Shown: positions 34,871 through 46,579 of the stretch, piece after piece
Numbering within the stretch: the stretch's first letter is position 1
Layout: each line of letters opens with the position of its first letter
From: Apoderus coryli
Taxonomy: Eukaryota; Arthropoda; Insecta; Coleoptera; Attelabidae
Assembly (NCBI GenBank): GCA_911728435.2
Contig: OU452201.1
Coordinates: forward strand, 19,158,001-19,222,000
Direction: 5' to 3'
DNA: 64,000 nt
Position numbers and translations under genes: made by a program
The notes under the pieces: generated by a model
Told to the model about the DNA's origin: nothing
The model's database searches: none
What the model saw: the letters and a program-made list of their open reading frames with translations, nothing else

Positions 34871-35084
34871 TTTATTTCTAAATTTTAAATAAAGTCGTTA
34901 GTTTGTTAGGTTAGGTTGTAAAAATAATACAATTATAACAATTACGGGTTGCCTGAAACACAAAAAGGTCACACAATTTGGCGCTTCGTTGCTGTTTCAG
35001 TTGTTGTGTTAACATATTGGCACCGTGAGAAGTCATGGTGGTACATTTATATTTTTACTTTAGCGACCCAGGGAAAGTATTGTT

Positions 35085-35210
35085 AACGCTCTAAAAAAAA
35101 ATTGAGATGAAGACGGATATAACCATTTAGAGGTCCCTTGAGATGACTGAGGCCATTTCCAGATTCTGTTTCGTTACCCACGTCATATATTTTAGATTGT
35201 ATTAGGTACA
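35085..35210 (+). repeat. GTCTGTC-type repeat, fragment
   Basis: TTGAGATGAAGACGGATATAACC then GTCCCTTGAGATGACT, followed by ACGTCATATATTTTAGATTGTATTAG. The latter part matches 50975-51010, so the two fragments share a second module. Confidence 0.6.
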
Positions 35211-35621
35211 TTTTGCCGGGAAACTTTTGGGGTGACTAAACTGTGAGTGAAATTAAAAGAACATATTCTAAAAATAATAATAATAACTAACTTAAATTTA
35301 GGCATATAGAGTTGTAATAACAATTAAATAACCTGCATGGCAAATGTAAAAATATGAGTGTTACGTTTGAAATAAGATTTATCACAAAGTTTGAATCTAG
35401 AAATAATAGACTCAAAATCCAGTAAAGTACATTATTAGCTTGTAATGCAAGTAACAAAACAGTATATTTCTGAACTCAACAGCAGTTTTGCCGAAATTAG
35501 TTTTATTAATTTACCATTACTATATTTTTTTTCAAAACTAGGCAAGTTAAAACATCCTGAATGCCCTTATTTCTCATACAAAATTTAAAAATGCAATAAA
35601 ATATAGGGCTTTGCCATTGAG

Positions 35622-35678
35622 ACATTGACAGTTAGCTTGGCCAACTTGTTATAGAATGGCCTAGCTAACTCTCAATGT
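35622..35678. repeat. Imperfect hairpin
   Basis: ACATTGACAGTTAGCTTGGCC pairs, with few mismatches, to GGCCTAGCTAACTCTCAATGT across a 15-base loop. Probably a small fold-back remnant. Confidence 0.6.
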
Positions 35679-35699
35679 GAGTTTTGGTTTTTTGTATTT

Positions 35700-37940
35700 T
35701 TATTGCTGACTTACCGCAAGACAACTTGACATTCATGCGAAGTTTATACCGAAATATTGTAAACCAACCAGTTTAATCCGTGCACAATTAGTGCAAGAAA
35801 TATATACAATATTATAAGTACGGTCGAGAAATAATAATAGTTATACTATTTATTTTAAGTATTTAAACTACTAGGTAATTCACTGTATAATATTCTTTTC
35901 CGTAGATTTTCTGCTACTTGTATATAACTTAATCTTATCCCTGTACAAAAAGCACATATATTATGCTTGAAATTCTATAATTCCTCTAGGAAATACATAA
36001 AACGTTTCGGATAAATATAGGGTAACCACAAAACTGATACCGGGTTTTATTATGGTGTAAGAACATGTGTTTCTTTAGTAATAAAAATAAATGCACTTAA
36101 CTAATACATAACTTAGACTAGAAAAACAAGGAACAAATGCTTTTGGAAAATATTGCTCATATCAATCATGAAATGTTAATTTTACATGGAAGATATAGTA
36201 TTTTTAGAATAATGGGAAACACAAGTGTTTTCAATGTTAATTTAAGTGGTTATATACAGTTTTCATTTTAATTACTAAAAACCCATAACATTCAACATTT
36301 CTATTGGCCAACATAGCTGCGATATCTTTAATATATTATTATTTTAAATATAATCCGAATTCGATAAGGAAAGATAAGAATCAGATTCCAATTCTAAACC
36401 ATTTTAAGAAGGACCGAAATCTCAATATTCCCCATTTTTTTTTAATAAAATAAAAATAATTCCAGTTTCTAAGCTGGTGTTTTGTCCCATTTTTTTACGT
36501 TCTATGCCGTCCTGATTTTATTCTGGAATTTTACATCAGCTTTGATTTTGTGATAGGTTTTGTTCAGGATTTTGATTCAAACACAATTTTATGCCATTTA
36601 TTTTATTTCAAAGTTACATTTCGAAATTAAGACGCTTATTTTCATAATTTGTGTCCCTTAATTATCCCAGAATTAAATGAATTTAGTGAAAATCTGTTCA
36701 CTGCCTAGAGACTGATATTTTAAATGTAGTTATGAGACTTGTACGAACAATCGATGTTCATTACTCGGAATCATTCATCTATTATAGTAACAGATATGCT
36801 TATGGATATGTTTCGGCAAAAGTTTTATACAACCAGACTAAGCAGGTGATTTATTCAGACTAGAACTATGAATCTGGCAATTACTAATTTTGTGTAAAAA
36901 CCAATAAGTATGAAAATTTGTAACGACTCAAAAATTGTCCAGAAAAATTGCCATGCTATCAGACTGAACTATGTTGATTTTATGTAAATAAATGAAGTTT
37001 GAAATTTACAAAAGCTCCACAATAAAAGACGACTCATATACAACACAGCTTCCCGTCATTTAGGCTTCAAAAATATTCAAAAGAGTATCAAAGCGCTTGA
37101 TTAAATATCTGTAATACCTTATCTTAAGTTGCCGTCCAAAATATTAACATTTTTTAGCCTTAAACTTTTGAACAATAATTTGAAACTACCAATTAAAGTT
37201 CCAGCAAAATTAGTATCTACATATATTAAAATTGTATACTTTGGTAAAGAAACTTAAAAATGGTAGGTACCTAGTGTTACTTAAGATTTAAAAAAATAAT
37301 GCACACGGAAATAAATTAAAATATTTACTTGATACTAGCATAGCAAAGAAAATTCATATTACACAACAGCTTTCAAACAAGATAGTCACAAACCTCAAAC
37401 TTCCATACAACAGCGTCTCGTAGCAGAGAAAAACTGATTTACAAATATTTTAAAAACTACTAAGCTGATTTTCATACAATTTGAGACAGTTTATTTATTT
37501 TTATTTGTTTGTTTAGAAATCTTTGTACGTAATGAAAAAACTGACATTCCACAATTTTTTTACTTCTTTACTTACTTCAATGTCGTGTTTTGGCCAATAC
37601 CTATACGTATTAATAAATTTAAAGATATTTTACAGACTCGGCAGAACTTCACCTTCATTTACAGGAGGAGACATTTACTAATAAACGTTAAGAAACATTT
37701 AGGACTATGTTTGGGCTATAAATGCAGCAAAAACTTTACGTTACATTACAGTAAAAATTGCGTATTGAACTTCCTGTAGAATCTCAGGTACAACCGTGTT
37801 CTGCAGGCGCCATTATTTGATTTGAGAAGGGCATAAATATGAAAAAAATATGTTTAGTGTGTGTCACCGTAAAACACCCTGTATATTAAAATAAGGACGT
37901 CTACATTTATAGCCTTAGCTCCATTGAAACAATGTAGATT
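35700..37940. other. Intron sequence, no gene identified
   Basis: AT-rich. AGCTCCACAATAAAAGACGAC at about 37012 looks like an inverted copy of the Penelope-like tail that recurs at 38036. Confidence 0.4.
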
Positions 37941-37953
37941 TGTGTTATAATAA

Positions 37954-37997
37954 TGCCACTGATGATGGAATTATAAGATTCCGAAACATATCTGGCA
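37954..37997 (+). ncRNA. Hammerhead-like ribozyme motif d
   Basis: CTGATGA at 37959-37965, bulged T, stem II GGAAT/ATTCC (five pairs, 6-base loop), GAA at 37983-37985, stem III ACATAT with one mismatched pair, C17 at 37992, and stem I TGCCA/TGGCA (five perfect pairs). The Penelope-like tail TTTTGTGGAG follows at about 38036. Confidence 0.5.
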
Positions 37998-38465
37998 ACA
38001 TCTCCCCCACCTGAAACTGAACATGTATATAAAGAATTTTGTGGAGATGACGTCGTTTGAGTTATAAATTTTCTTTATATGCTCAAAAATAATTTATCAC
38101 ACGAATTAAAAAATAAGTTGATAACAAGCCATCTCTCATCTCTTACATCTTTCCATTTGGGGACTAATCAAACAGCCTTAATAGTGATCCTTTCTAAAAA
38201 ATCTCCTAACATTTTTTTGAAAGTCATTTGTTAGGTGACTTTATTATTATATTTTGATTATAACACATTTTTAGCAAATAAGTTAGGTATAACTATTTCA
38301 ATATTAAAAAGTTTGTAACTTTTGACATCTTTTTTTTATTTTGGCCCTTTCAATTCCTTTATGGATGGCACATCTATACAAATTTAAGATCGGATATCAT
38401 TCGAACCAAATTCTATACCCTGAATTTAATATAATCTTTTTGACAGCTGATTAATTTTATATATA

Positions 38466-39468
38466 CAGGGTGTTGCTATATTGGACCGACAACGCTCCAC
38501 CATAGAAAGCTCTCGCTAATTCATTTATTCTGATATAGGGACATATACCCTATAAAGCGCTTAGTTGTCTAGATGGGTGCCAAAGGTTCAAATTTAAAAT
38601 CGAAAATATGTCATAATTCAAAAACGCCTTTAAATATTTTTTTCAAATTTAGTGTTCGCTATTTTCTTTAAAAAAGTCATATTTTGAGATAAACAATATT
38701 TTTTACGCCACTGGAATAAATATATTTTTTTATTTTTTTTAAATTGCCTGTTAATTTTTGCTTGAAACAGTAATAACATAACTTTTTATTTTATGGGTCT
38801 AAAGTGAACAGTTTTGCAGGAATTTGCCTCTATCCAAAGTCTGCAAATAAAGGGTGCGGATGGATTAAAAAAAGTTAAAAAGTTCCTACTTTCAACTTTA
38901 CTTTCAGACTTTTGTTTAGAGGAAAATTCTTGCAAAACTGTTCACATATGAGTTTTTTAAAGATCATATCGGGCACGAAATAAAAAAAAATTATAGGCGT
39001 TTTTGAATTATGGCAAATTTTCGAAATTTATGTAATGTTACGCAGTATCTCAGGGACTTGCAGACTTTAGTTTAGAGGCAAATTCCTGCAAAACCGTTCA
39101 CTTTACACCCATACAAAGTTATTACGTTTTTAAGCAAAATTGAACAGGGAATTAAAAAAAATATAGAGATATATTTATTCCAGTAGCCTAAGAAAAATGT
39201 GGGAATAAAAAGTAAAAAGTGTCAGTAACCCCTATAGCATGCCACTAGTTAATTTTTTAAAAAGACTGTTTATGTCAAAATATGACTTTTTTAAAGATCA
39301 TATCAGTCACTAATTTTGAAAAAAAATATTTAGAGGACTTTTTGAATCATGGCAAATTTTCGAATTTAAATTTGTATCTAGGCAACTAAGCCCTTTAAGG
39401 GTATATGTCCCAATATCAATTCTGTTACCACAGAACAACCGTTGTCGGTCGAATATAGAAACATCCTG
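38466..39468. mobile_element. Fold-back mariner-type MITE, 1.0 kb
   Basis: Ends CAGGGTGTTGCTATATTGGACC and (complement) GGTCGAATATAGAAACATCCTG are flanked by TA on both sides (38464-38465 and 39469-39470). Arms match inward through ATATACCCTATAAAGCGCTTA against the 39390-39410 region, and AACAGTTTTGCAGGAATTTGCC occurs in both orientations. No transposase. Confidence 0.75.
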
Positions 39469-40024
39469 TATATATTTATATTTTGTCCCTTTAATTTTAA
39501 TTAATAAAATCAATTACGCTCACCCTGTTTACTTTAATTATATATATTATGACAAATATATTTACGCTAAGCTCTGTCGGCAAAAGGAAAAATTACGTCG
39601 TTTTTCCATTTAGTTTAGGAAATATCATATTATGTTTCAGTTTTGTCCCTGTAATATGCAATAAGTGTATTGTATGGTATGTAATGCTAAAAATTTAGCT
39701 TATATGTCAATTTTACCAAATAATTACAAGCTATGCTAAATAGTCCTTTTGCATGAAACATACATTCTTCAAAAAGTTAGGGGTGTTTCACAGAGATAAA
39801 GCTCTTTCAACAAGTTCCCTAAGTGTGTGGTCATGTCTTGGACATGGAGGTTGGAATCAAAATAGTTTTTAAGAACAATACATATTTCCTCAAATATCTT
39901 AACCATTTGAGTTCCCTTGTTTATAAAATATTTTGAAAAGTACCACTTAGCATCGCCTATAAAGAAATGTTTGCACAACAGAAAGAAGCAAAATATTGAT
40001 TGAATAAATAATAAGCCAACTTAC

Positions 40025-40105
40025 AATTTTAACTTTGCACTTGATTAGGTCCTGATATCTATCGTCGTTTACATTTTTCTCTAGCGAATTGTCTTTCTGC
40101 ATCAT
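40025..40105 (-). CDS. Otop: Otopetrin alternative first coding exon B (MMQKDNSLEKN...)
   Basis: Twenty-seven codons begin at two adjacent ATGs (40105 and 40102) with an in-frame TGA three codons upstream, and end ...LIKCKVKI at a consensus donor GTAAGTTGG in phase 0. This fits the acceptor at 22304, giving ...KVKI joined to YKITNMQRC. The peptide is hydrophilic with no membrane segment, as expected of an otopetrin cytoplasmic N-terminus. With exon A and exon C it would provide a third alternative N-terminus. Assignment rests on strand, phase, start-codon context and donor quality, not on similarity I can recall. Confidence 0.55.
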
Positions 40106-40114
40106 TGCACTTCA

Positions 40115-41540
40115 TAACGTTCACTACTCGTTGAAAAAATTTTCAACCGGAAATAGAAACAAAAGTGTAATCACGAGTATTTACTAAATATTACGAATCA
40201 TATAGTAAAATAACGAATATAACTTTTTCCGAATGTGAAAAACTAAAAACGTGTTGCTCTCATTGCATATACTCCAGATGAGAGTCCCACAGCCAACTAA
40301 GTTGGATAGATCTGGACCGAATTGAAAGAAAGTAGGTCAATGTGATTTGGCTACAACTATACAGGATGCGTTATCCAAACCTCAGTACAAACCCATAGTT
40401 CTTTTACACAATTAATTAATTGTCGTTGGTATCAAAAATTAGTTGGCGATATCTTAATGAAAAAACTTCAAGCTTCATCCTTCATTTTTAAAAATCGGAT
40501 ATATTTATATGGAATTAGTTTTGATGAAAATTGAGAATGATTCTTTAAACAACTAGAATCAATAATACCTGTTCTTTGTAATGTTCAAGTTCATAGATAT
40601 TAATTTAATGAAAGATTGATGGATCTGGCAAGATGGAATGTTGTTGATTCCGATACTTGTTAAAATAGTTTGAATATACCTACATAGAATCTAATTTTGT
40701 GGAGAAAACGTATTTGATTTCACATATATTTCAAAAAATTACCCTTTTTTGTTCCAAAAACAATTTGAGTGTCTTTTGTTTGTTCTTGATAACTGTTTTT
40801 TTAAATAGATTAAAACTATTTAATAACAATGTTGAAAATGAAAAAAAAAGACTTCATGCCTAGGCACAAAAACAAGTACCACAATAATCAGGTCACTGCA
40901 CCATAATATTTCGATATCTTGAGTTATATCTCCACATATACGCACGTTAAAATAATTATATTTTCTACAAAATGTTTATATTTATTCCCATGTTGACCCG
41001 TAGTATCCGATTACATAATAATGTTATAACATAAACTCAAACCGGCCTATTATTCGTAGAAGCCTTGTGCTTTAATACAGGTTTCCACCGTTTTGATCTC
41101 TTGCGTCGCCACTAGCGCTATTGCTCTATTTTAGAGCGTCAAGCAGTCTGTTTCACTTTTCGTGCTTTTAGTTACGGTCATCTACAACGTAGCCGAAATA
41201 GCATCGAGTAGAAATGTTTCAGGAGCGTGGAGTACATGAAGTATAAAATGATTTTCTTCTATTAGAAATATATGATTATTATTTACGATTGCAAAATTGA
41301 TTTTCGGAGGGATAAATATGTTTCATTGAACACACACAGTTCTCTTAAAGATAATGCTTGTAACGTAGATGTTTTTGTACAGACAATGCAAATAATCCAT
41401 CATTTTTTTCTCATGATCAAACGCTCCACACAGACGTCTGTCATATATTCGTGTTTCATGGACATTTATCTATCAAAAGGCATTGATTAGTTCTAGTTAT
41501 CAACGCCAAATACTTTTAAGAACAACTTCGTTGGACTATC
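40115..41540. other. Intron sequence with one degenerate repeat tail
   Basis: Besides the motif at 40620-40662 and its tail (TTTTGTGGAG, about 40695), nothing is recognised. 41060-41260 is less AT-rich but has no open frame of note. Confidence 0.4.
40620..40662 (+). ncRNA. Hammerhead-like motif g (core lost)
   Basis: Stem II GGAAT/ATTCC (40635-40651) and GATACTTGTT remain, but CTGATGA has decayed to CTGGCAAGA. Followed by the family tail at about 40695. Certainly inactive. Confidence 0.35.
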
Positions 41541-41828
41541 CCACTGGTGAGTGGTAGTGTGAAAAAAAAAATCCAACATAACCTTTAAATCTTGTTACAT
41601 TATGTAACAAGCAATTCATTAATAAGCCTCCCGCCAGGGAATTCGGGCGTATCCAGTGTTGGCAATAAAATAGATTTAATGAAGTTGATACTTCTCGACC
41701 GGCCATCGTTTGTGAACTTTGTTTCACCGGGCATATTGCCTGCTCACACTAGATGTCGCCAAAACATCTCTCATGCTAGTATAAGTTCTTCGTAAATGTT
41801 GGAAATTTGGGTCACACTGCCTGCCGAT

Positions 41829-41871
41829 CACCACTGATGAGTTGTGGATCAACAAAACGGCCCGTCTGGTG
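41829..41871 (+). ncRNA. Type I hammerhead ribozyme, mutated core (G12 to A)
   Basis: Stem I CACCA (41829-41833) with TGGTG (41867-41871); CTGATGA 41834-41840; stem II GTTG/CAAC with TGGAT loop; then AAAA where GAAA is required (position 41854, the catalytic G12, is A); stem III ACG/CGT with GCC loop; C17 at 41866. Apart from G12 the structure is perfect. Loss of G12 is expected to abolish or nearly abolish cleavage. Confidence 0.85.
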
Positions 41872-41928
41872 AAAGCATGGTAGTGTGAAACAAATTTCCA
41901 ACATAACTTTAAGTCTTTTATTATGTTG

Positions 41929-42404
41929 TTAGTATTTTAATTTTAATTAACTTTTCCTTTTTCACCAAAATGGTAAGAATTTTTTATATAAGAATGTACA
42001 TTGTATCTGAAGATATTATGTTAAATAGTAATTCAAATCGCAACTACAATATCTCGCATAAGGTTCCTTAATTCACTGATGATAGATGTGTAGTCCGAAA
42101 CATGTCTCTCTTGTGTTAAAAAGAAAAAGGTTTTAACACGTGTGGTCGACACGTTCAGAAGAGGTCGCAGACAGCTATGTGATGACCGGATGCGCGTAAG
42201 GTTTTTATTTTCTGTGGTAACATCTAACGGTTTGTTTTTGAGTTCTATACTACGGTTAAGTCTGAGGGTTTCTTCAGTTCTATTTATATTGTTTTATGCT
42301 TGTGAATCTCGGGTAGTACTTGGATTCTATGATAAAGTTGGATATTTCCAAAATTATTTTGTAATTTTGTTAAATATGTTTCCACATGAAAACTAGAACA
42401 AATA
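41929..42404 (+). mobile_element. Penelope-like repeat inserted into retrozyme unit 2
   Basis: The retrozyme match stops near 41928 and resumes near 42405. The insert contains hammerhead-like motif f and a following GTGTGGTCGACAC, which resembles the family tail. Boundaries are good to about ten bases. Confidence 0.55.
42071..42112 (+). ncRNA. Hammerhead-like ribozyme motif f
   Basis: CTGATGA at 42076-42082, bulged T, partly paired stem II (GA/TC with a mismatched closing pair), GAA at 42097-42099, stem III ACATGT (42100-42105), C17 at 42106. Stem I is poor. Probably inactive. Confidence 0.4.
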
Positions 42405-42622
42405 CATGCCTCCCGCCAGGGAATTCGGGCGCATGTTATGTTGCCAATAGGATATGATGGAGTTGTTGCTTCTCGTCCGGCCATCGTCTGTGAACTGTGT
42501 TTCACCGGGCATATTGCCTGCTCACACTAGATGTCGCCAAAAACATCTTGTTGTCTTTCTTCTCTCGTGCTAGTATAAGCTCTTCGAAAATGTTGGAAAT
42601 TTGAGTCACACTGCCTGCCAAT

Positions 42623-42665
42623 CACCACTGATGAGTTGTGGATCAACGAAACGGCCCGTCTGGTG
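42623..42665 (+). ncRNA. Type I hammerhead ribozyme, intact core
   Basis: Every required element is present: stem I CACCA (42623-42627) with TGGTG (42661-42665); CTGATGA 42628-42634; stem II GTTG (42635-42638) with CAAC (42644-42647), loop TGGAT; GAAA 42648-42651; stem III ACG/CGT with GCC loop (42651-42659); cleavage expected after C at 42660. The GTC cleavage triplet is the preferred one. Together with the copy at 41829 this shows a conserved structure inside a tandem repeat. Confidence 0.88.
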
Positions 42666-43359
42666 AATACGTGGTGGTGTGACCAAATTTCCGACATAAC
42701 TAAAAGTCTTGTTACTTTATGTAACAAGTAATTCACGCCAGGGAATTTGGGCGCATCTAGTGTAGGCAATAGGATATGATGGAGTTGTTGTTTATCGTCC
42801 GACCATCGTTTGTGAACTGTGTTTCACCGGGCATATTGCCTGAGCACACTAGATGTCGCCAAAAACATCTTGTTGAAATACAATTATGTTTTATAACAAA
42901 GCATGCAGTTTTCTAATTCGTTGTAACTGAACAAACATTATTTGTATAATATACTTTGAATATTTCTTATATGGAAATAAACTGAAGAGACGGTAGAGAC
43001 CTTTCCATATCTATACATATGAGAATAAATAATGTCGCAAAAATCTTATAAACCGCATGTGGCACAAACCATAGTTGTTACTGTTATCTCAATACACATT
43101 TTGACGGTATATCTATGTGAATCATGAACTTAAACGTGAAGTTTATACTAATGCATGTAACGTTACAACCTGTTTCCGGCATCTTCTTTATTCAATCTAA
43201 TACAACAGTGGCATCATTGATGCAATTAAGTTTGCGAGGAATTCAGAAACATATATTTTCAAGAATTTTAAATACAATTAAATTATTTTTCTTTATTCCA
43301 CGAAAGCTAAATGCAGCAATGTAATTTAAATTTGCCATTGTAAAAAAATGAATGTTTTA

Positions 43360-43812
43360 CTTTCCCGCACTGGGAAAGTATTGTAAACGCTCTATCAATG
43401 ACGCCAAAAACCCTTTATCAAATTACTTTATTATATTATAACACTCTTATAAGTTTCAACTATCTAACTGGTGAAATTTTAAACGCAATTTTCTCTAGAA
43501 TTATGGGAGCAAATATCAAAAGTAACCTATCGCTGTAAAGCAGATAAAAAATGCTTTAAAACGATGTATCACTCGACCCCTACTGATATATGAAAATTTA
43601 GCCGTAGTGTCCACCCCTATCACAGGGCTTAAGCGATTTCAACCAAAATCTAATGGCTTCATCCTAGGACTGCCCCAAACTCATACGCCAAAATTTAGTT
43701 CAATTGGTTAAAGCGTTCCGGTGCTATCGTGGGAGAATACATACAGACACACATACATACAGACAGAGAGACAGACTTCCTTCCATCTGGAAATGGTCTT
43801 CATAGTTTTTGA
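43360..43812 (-). repeat. GTCTGTC-type interspersed repeat, minus copy
   Basis: Contains the same modules in reverse: GACAGACTTCC at about 43782, AGGGCTTAAGCGATTTCAACC, TCACTCGACCCCTACTG, and GGGAAAGTATTGTAAACGCTC at the outer end. This is the longest copy and a good template for a consensus. Confidence 0.75.
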
Positions 43813-43814
43813 AT

Positions 43815-45980
43815 CATTTATTTATTTTTTTGGTCCAAAAAAGATCTTTGGAAAATATTCGTCATTCCCCAACTGAATATACAATCTCTTGAAATTTTGA
43901 TGGTGGGTCAACAATATCTTAGAAAAATCAATTATCTCGAAAGATTCACCCATCAGGTTACAGGGTAGTCGCAAACTACTGTAGTGTGATCTACTAATAA
44001 AAATAGGCATAAATAAATAAGGTTTCCAAAATAAAAGGAAGTTTGATGGAAATTGGATTATTTCATTGTCCATTTTTACATTTATGAAAACCAATAAATA
44101 TTTATTTAAAAAATACATAATAATAAAGCCTTTATTGCAAAATAATAAAAGATTTTACAATCGGCGAAATTGAAGTATAGAGTTCCTCACTTTCTCACTT
44201 AACCCTTTCATAATTTCATTTTGACGATAGAATAGTTTCTTTTGATAATTGCTAACTATGTTACTTTATTGAATAACACTAAAAAATTATCCTGTAAGTT
44301 TTGAAAACTTACTTGAAATTTAAAAAGGCGATGAAGAAATGTAAAAAGATGTCACAACACAATGTTTCCATATAAAAATTGAATTCTCATATAAATGCCC
44401 ACCTACACACTGCACAGTATGTATACGCATATTGAAAGTCTTCTAAAAGTAACGAGCTGTCGATAAAGGAGTTGCAAAAATACCCATTTGACAAAAAAAA
44501 GTCAGCAATCTTTGGTAAATTTCGAAAAATAGAGTTCCTAGTTCGCGTTCGCGTACAGATGCTCTGAAGAAGCTGACAGGATGATTAGCGAACCGTTAGC
44601 TAGCTTAAATTTGACTCAGGGTTTAATCAAAATTATTGGTTCTATAAGCTGAGGTGTCTGTAGAAATTTTCTCATATTATTATTTTTCAGTCATTTTCGA
44701 CATATTTTTGTGTCAAATACCCCACTGAGCGCCGCTGACAATATATCGTACAATAATAATGTACGACCAAAGTTGACTTGTTCCAAAACAGATAACATCA
44801 AAGGCAAATAATTGTAAAAGGAATTTTTTCATATAGCTACGTGGATCTATTTTTGGTTTAAGCCGCGACGGATAAAATACAGAATATAACCCCTGTTATA
44901 TAACAGCTGATATTTTAACACATCGACATTTACCTACATAAAAGAAGTCATCATTTTGAAAACAAATAATACAGGTATAACATTGTTTTTTAATATACAT
45001 ATATTAAGAAATCGGTTGTGTCGCCCCAAAACTTTCCCGACAAGATATAATATATTCTAAAATATATGAGCTACGTATCGAAACAGAATTTTATTAATTA
45101 TTATTATAATTTTATTATTTTTATTATGCCCAATAAACTAACCTAACAAGCTCACTACTTTATTCAAAAATTAGGGTCACGCAATCCCTCCGTGGGGCGC
45201 TAGCGTTAACCTGGTCTCACCCGAATTCAGAATCATTTTGGTTCTAAACTGTTGGTGTGCCATCTTGAAAATAAATTTAGTGTGCTAGGTGGCCCTTCTC
45301 GGCAGCAAATAGCAGCAAATAGCAAATTTAATTGTCTTTTAGAATATTTGATAATATATAGGGTATTCCATTTAAGAAAATTCACTTATGCCTATGCATA
45401 ATCATACTACCGGGAAGGGATTCGATCGATTATGGAGAAACTACAATTTTGAACAATCTGAAAATCTGGCGTAGTACGTAGGTCGATGAGACCAATTCGG
45501 CTAAAATGCTTTCAAGGATCTACTACTTCCGGTTATACCGAAAATAGGTGTCAACTTCCTTATTTCAAATACGATCCTATATAAATTATATATTTTTGCA
45601 TTCTCCTTGTAATTCTTAAGATATTCCATGCATAATAAGTTATACCCATGGCGTTTTCAGAATAAAGAATAATAACAATTTTGTATTATATGAAAGCTTT
45701 AATAATTTAATTCGTTAGAATATCCTAGGAGCTATAGACCTACTTTAGTCGCCTACGTATATTTTTTTTTTAGTAAATATTAATACAATAAAATTTGAAA
45801 AAAAAAACGGTGAAAAATCAAATTGGAAAAACTGTCAAAAATTTTAAACGGCAACCCCCAATATTATATATTTTTTATTTTTTTTGCATCATGAAATAAG
45901 GGCATGTTTAGGAAAGGATATCTACTCCAAAACTTGATAGTTTTCAAAATATTGACAATTTCACATTTTTCTATTACAAT
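43815..45980. other. Mixed repeat debris
   Basis: TTGTGTCGCCCCAAAACTTTCC and GACAAGATATAATATA at about 45015 recur at 56585 (TTGTATCGCTCCAAATCTTTCC), another shared module. The minus frame at 43822-44118 (98 codons, IQLGNDEYFPKIFFG near its end) has no domain I recognise. Confidence 0.45.
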
Positions 45981-45984
45981 AATG

Positions 45985-46575
45985 ATATTGTGTACAACAA
46001 AGCGGCGACCTCGTTTGGAGATGAGAAATAAATATTTGACCATATACGTAGGTCATTGCAATTGATAAAATCAACAAAATTAAGATTGAATTTTTCCCCC
46101 TTCCACCATATACGAACCATATATGAAAATAAAAACATCTTAACAGTCATAGCAAAATATATATTTGAATGTCTCATTTTTAATTTTAAACATAAAGAAA
46201 AATACGATAGATATATTATCAACCACTCACATTATACAAGAGGAAATACTATCGAATATAATCTTCCTGCCCATAGGCTAAGTTTGTTTGAAAAGAATAC
46301 CCTATATCAAAGTATTAGGTTTTTCAACGCATTACCAAATAAATTCAAACGAATAAGTAATTTTAAAGTATTTAGAAGAGAAATATATAATATTTTAATT
46401 AAATTGGAACCATATGGTATAGGCGATTTTTTTGTAAGTAATTTGGATCTACTATAGAATTTATTTTCGGTTTTTATGTGCCGTTTTTCAACCCTTTCAA
46501 TATTGTTACATATTTATATGTAGTATGTATTGTAAATTGGCTGTTTGAAATAAATATTATTATTATTATTATACA
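45985..46575 (+). mobile_element. Non-LTR retrotransposon 3' end
   Basis: The 133-codon frame (46056-46457) is the region after the reverse transcriptase: RHIRTIYENKNILTV-like start, NTIEYNLPAHRLSLFEKNTL, SIRFFNALPNKFKRI and FKVFRREIYNILI. A short 3' UTR and an (ATT)n tail follow at 46553-46571, the typical end of a target-primed insertion. The piece is 5'-truncated, as is usual. Confidence 0.8.
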
Positions 46576-46579
46576 CGAG

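Larger units (their letters stand above)
41545..42875 (+). mobile_element. Retrozyme-like tandem array (about 322-bp unit, hammerhead at unit ends)
   Basis: Cut at the predicted ribozyme cleavage sites, the array gives unit 1 at 41545-41866 (322 bases), unit 2 at 41867-42660 (interrupted by about 475 bases of another repeat, 41929-42404) and partial unit 3 at 42661-42875. Shared blocks include CTCCCGCCAGGGAATTCGGG, GTGTTTCACCGGGCATATTG and CTCACACTAGATGTCGCC. There is no open frame. A head-to-tail array of a few-hundred-base noncoding unit, each with a type I hammerhead, is the layout of animal retrozymes, which spread as ribozyme-cut circular RNAs. The array is antisense to the otopetrin gene. 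Confidence 0.75.

Noticed and set aside
43822..44118. 98-codon minus-strand frame as a gene
   Set aside because: No start context, no recognised domain, and it overlaps the end of an interspersed repeat.
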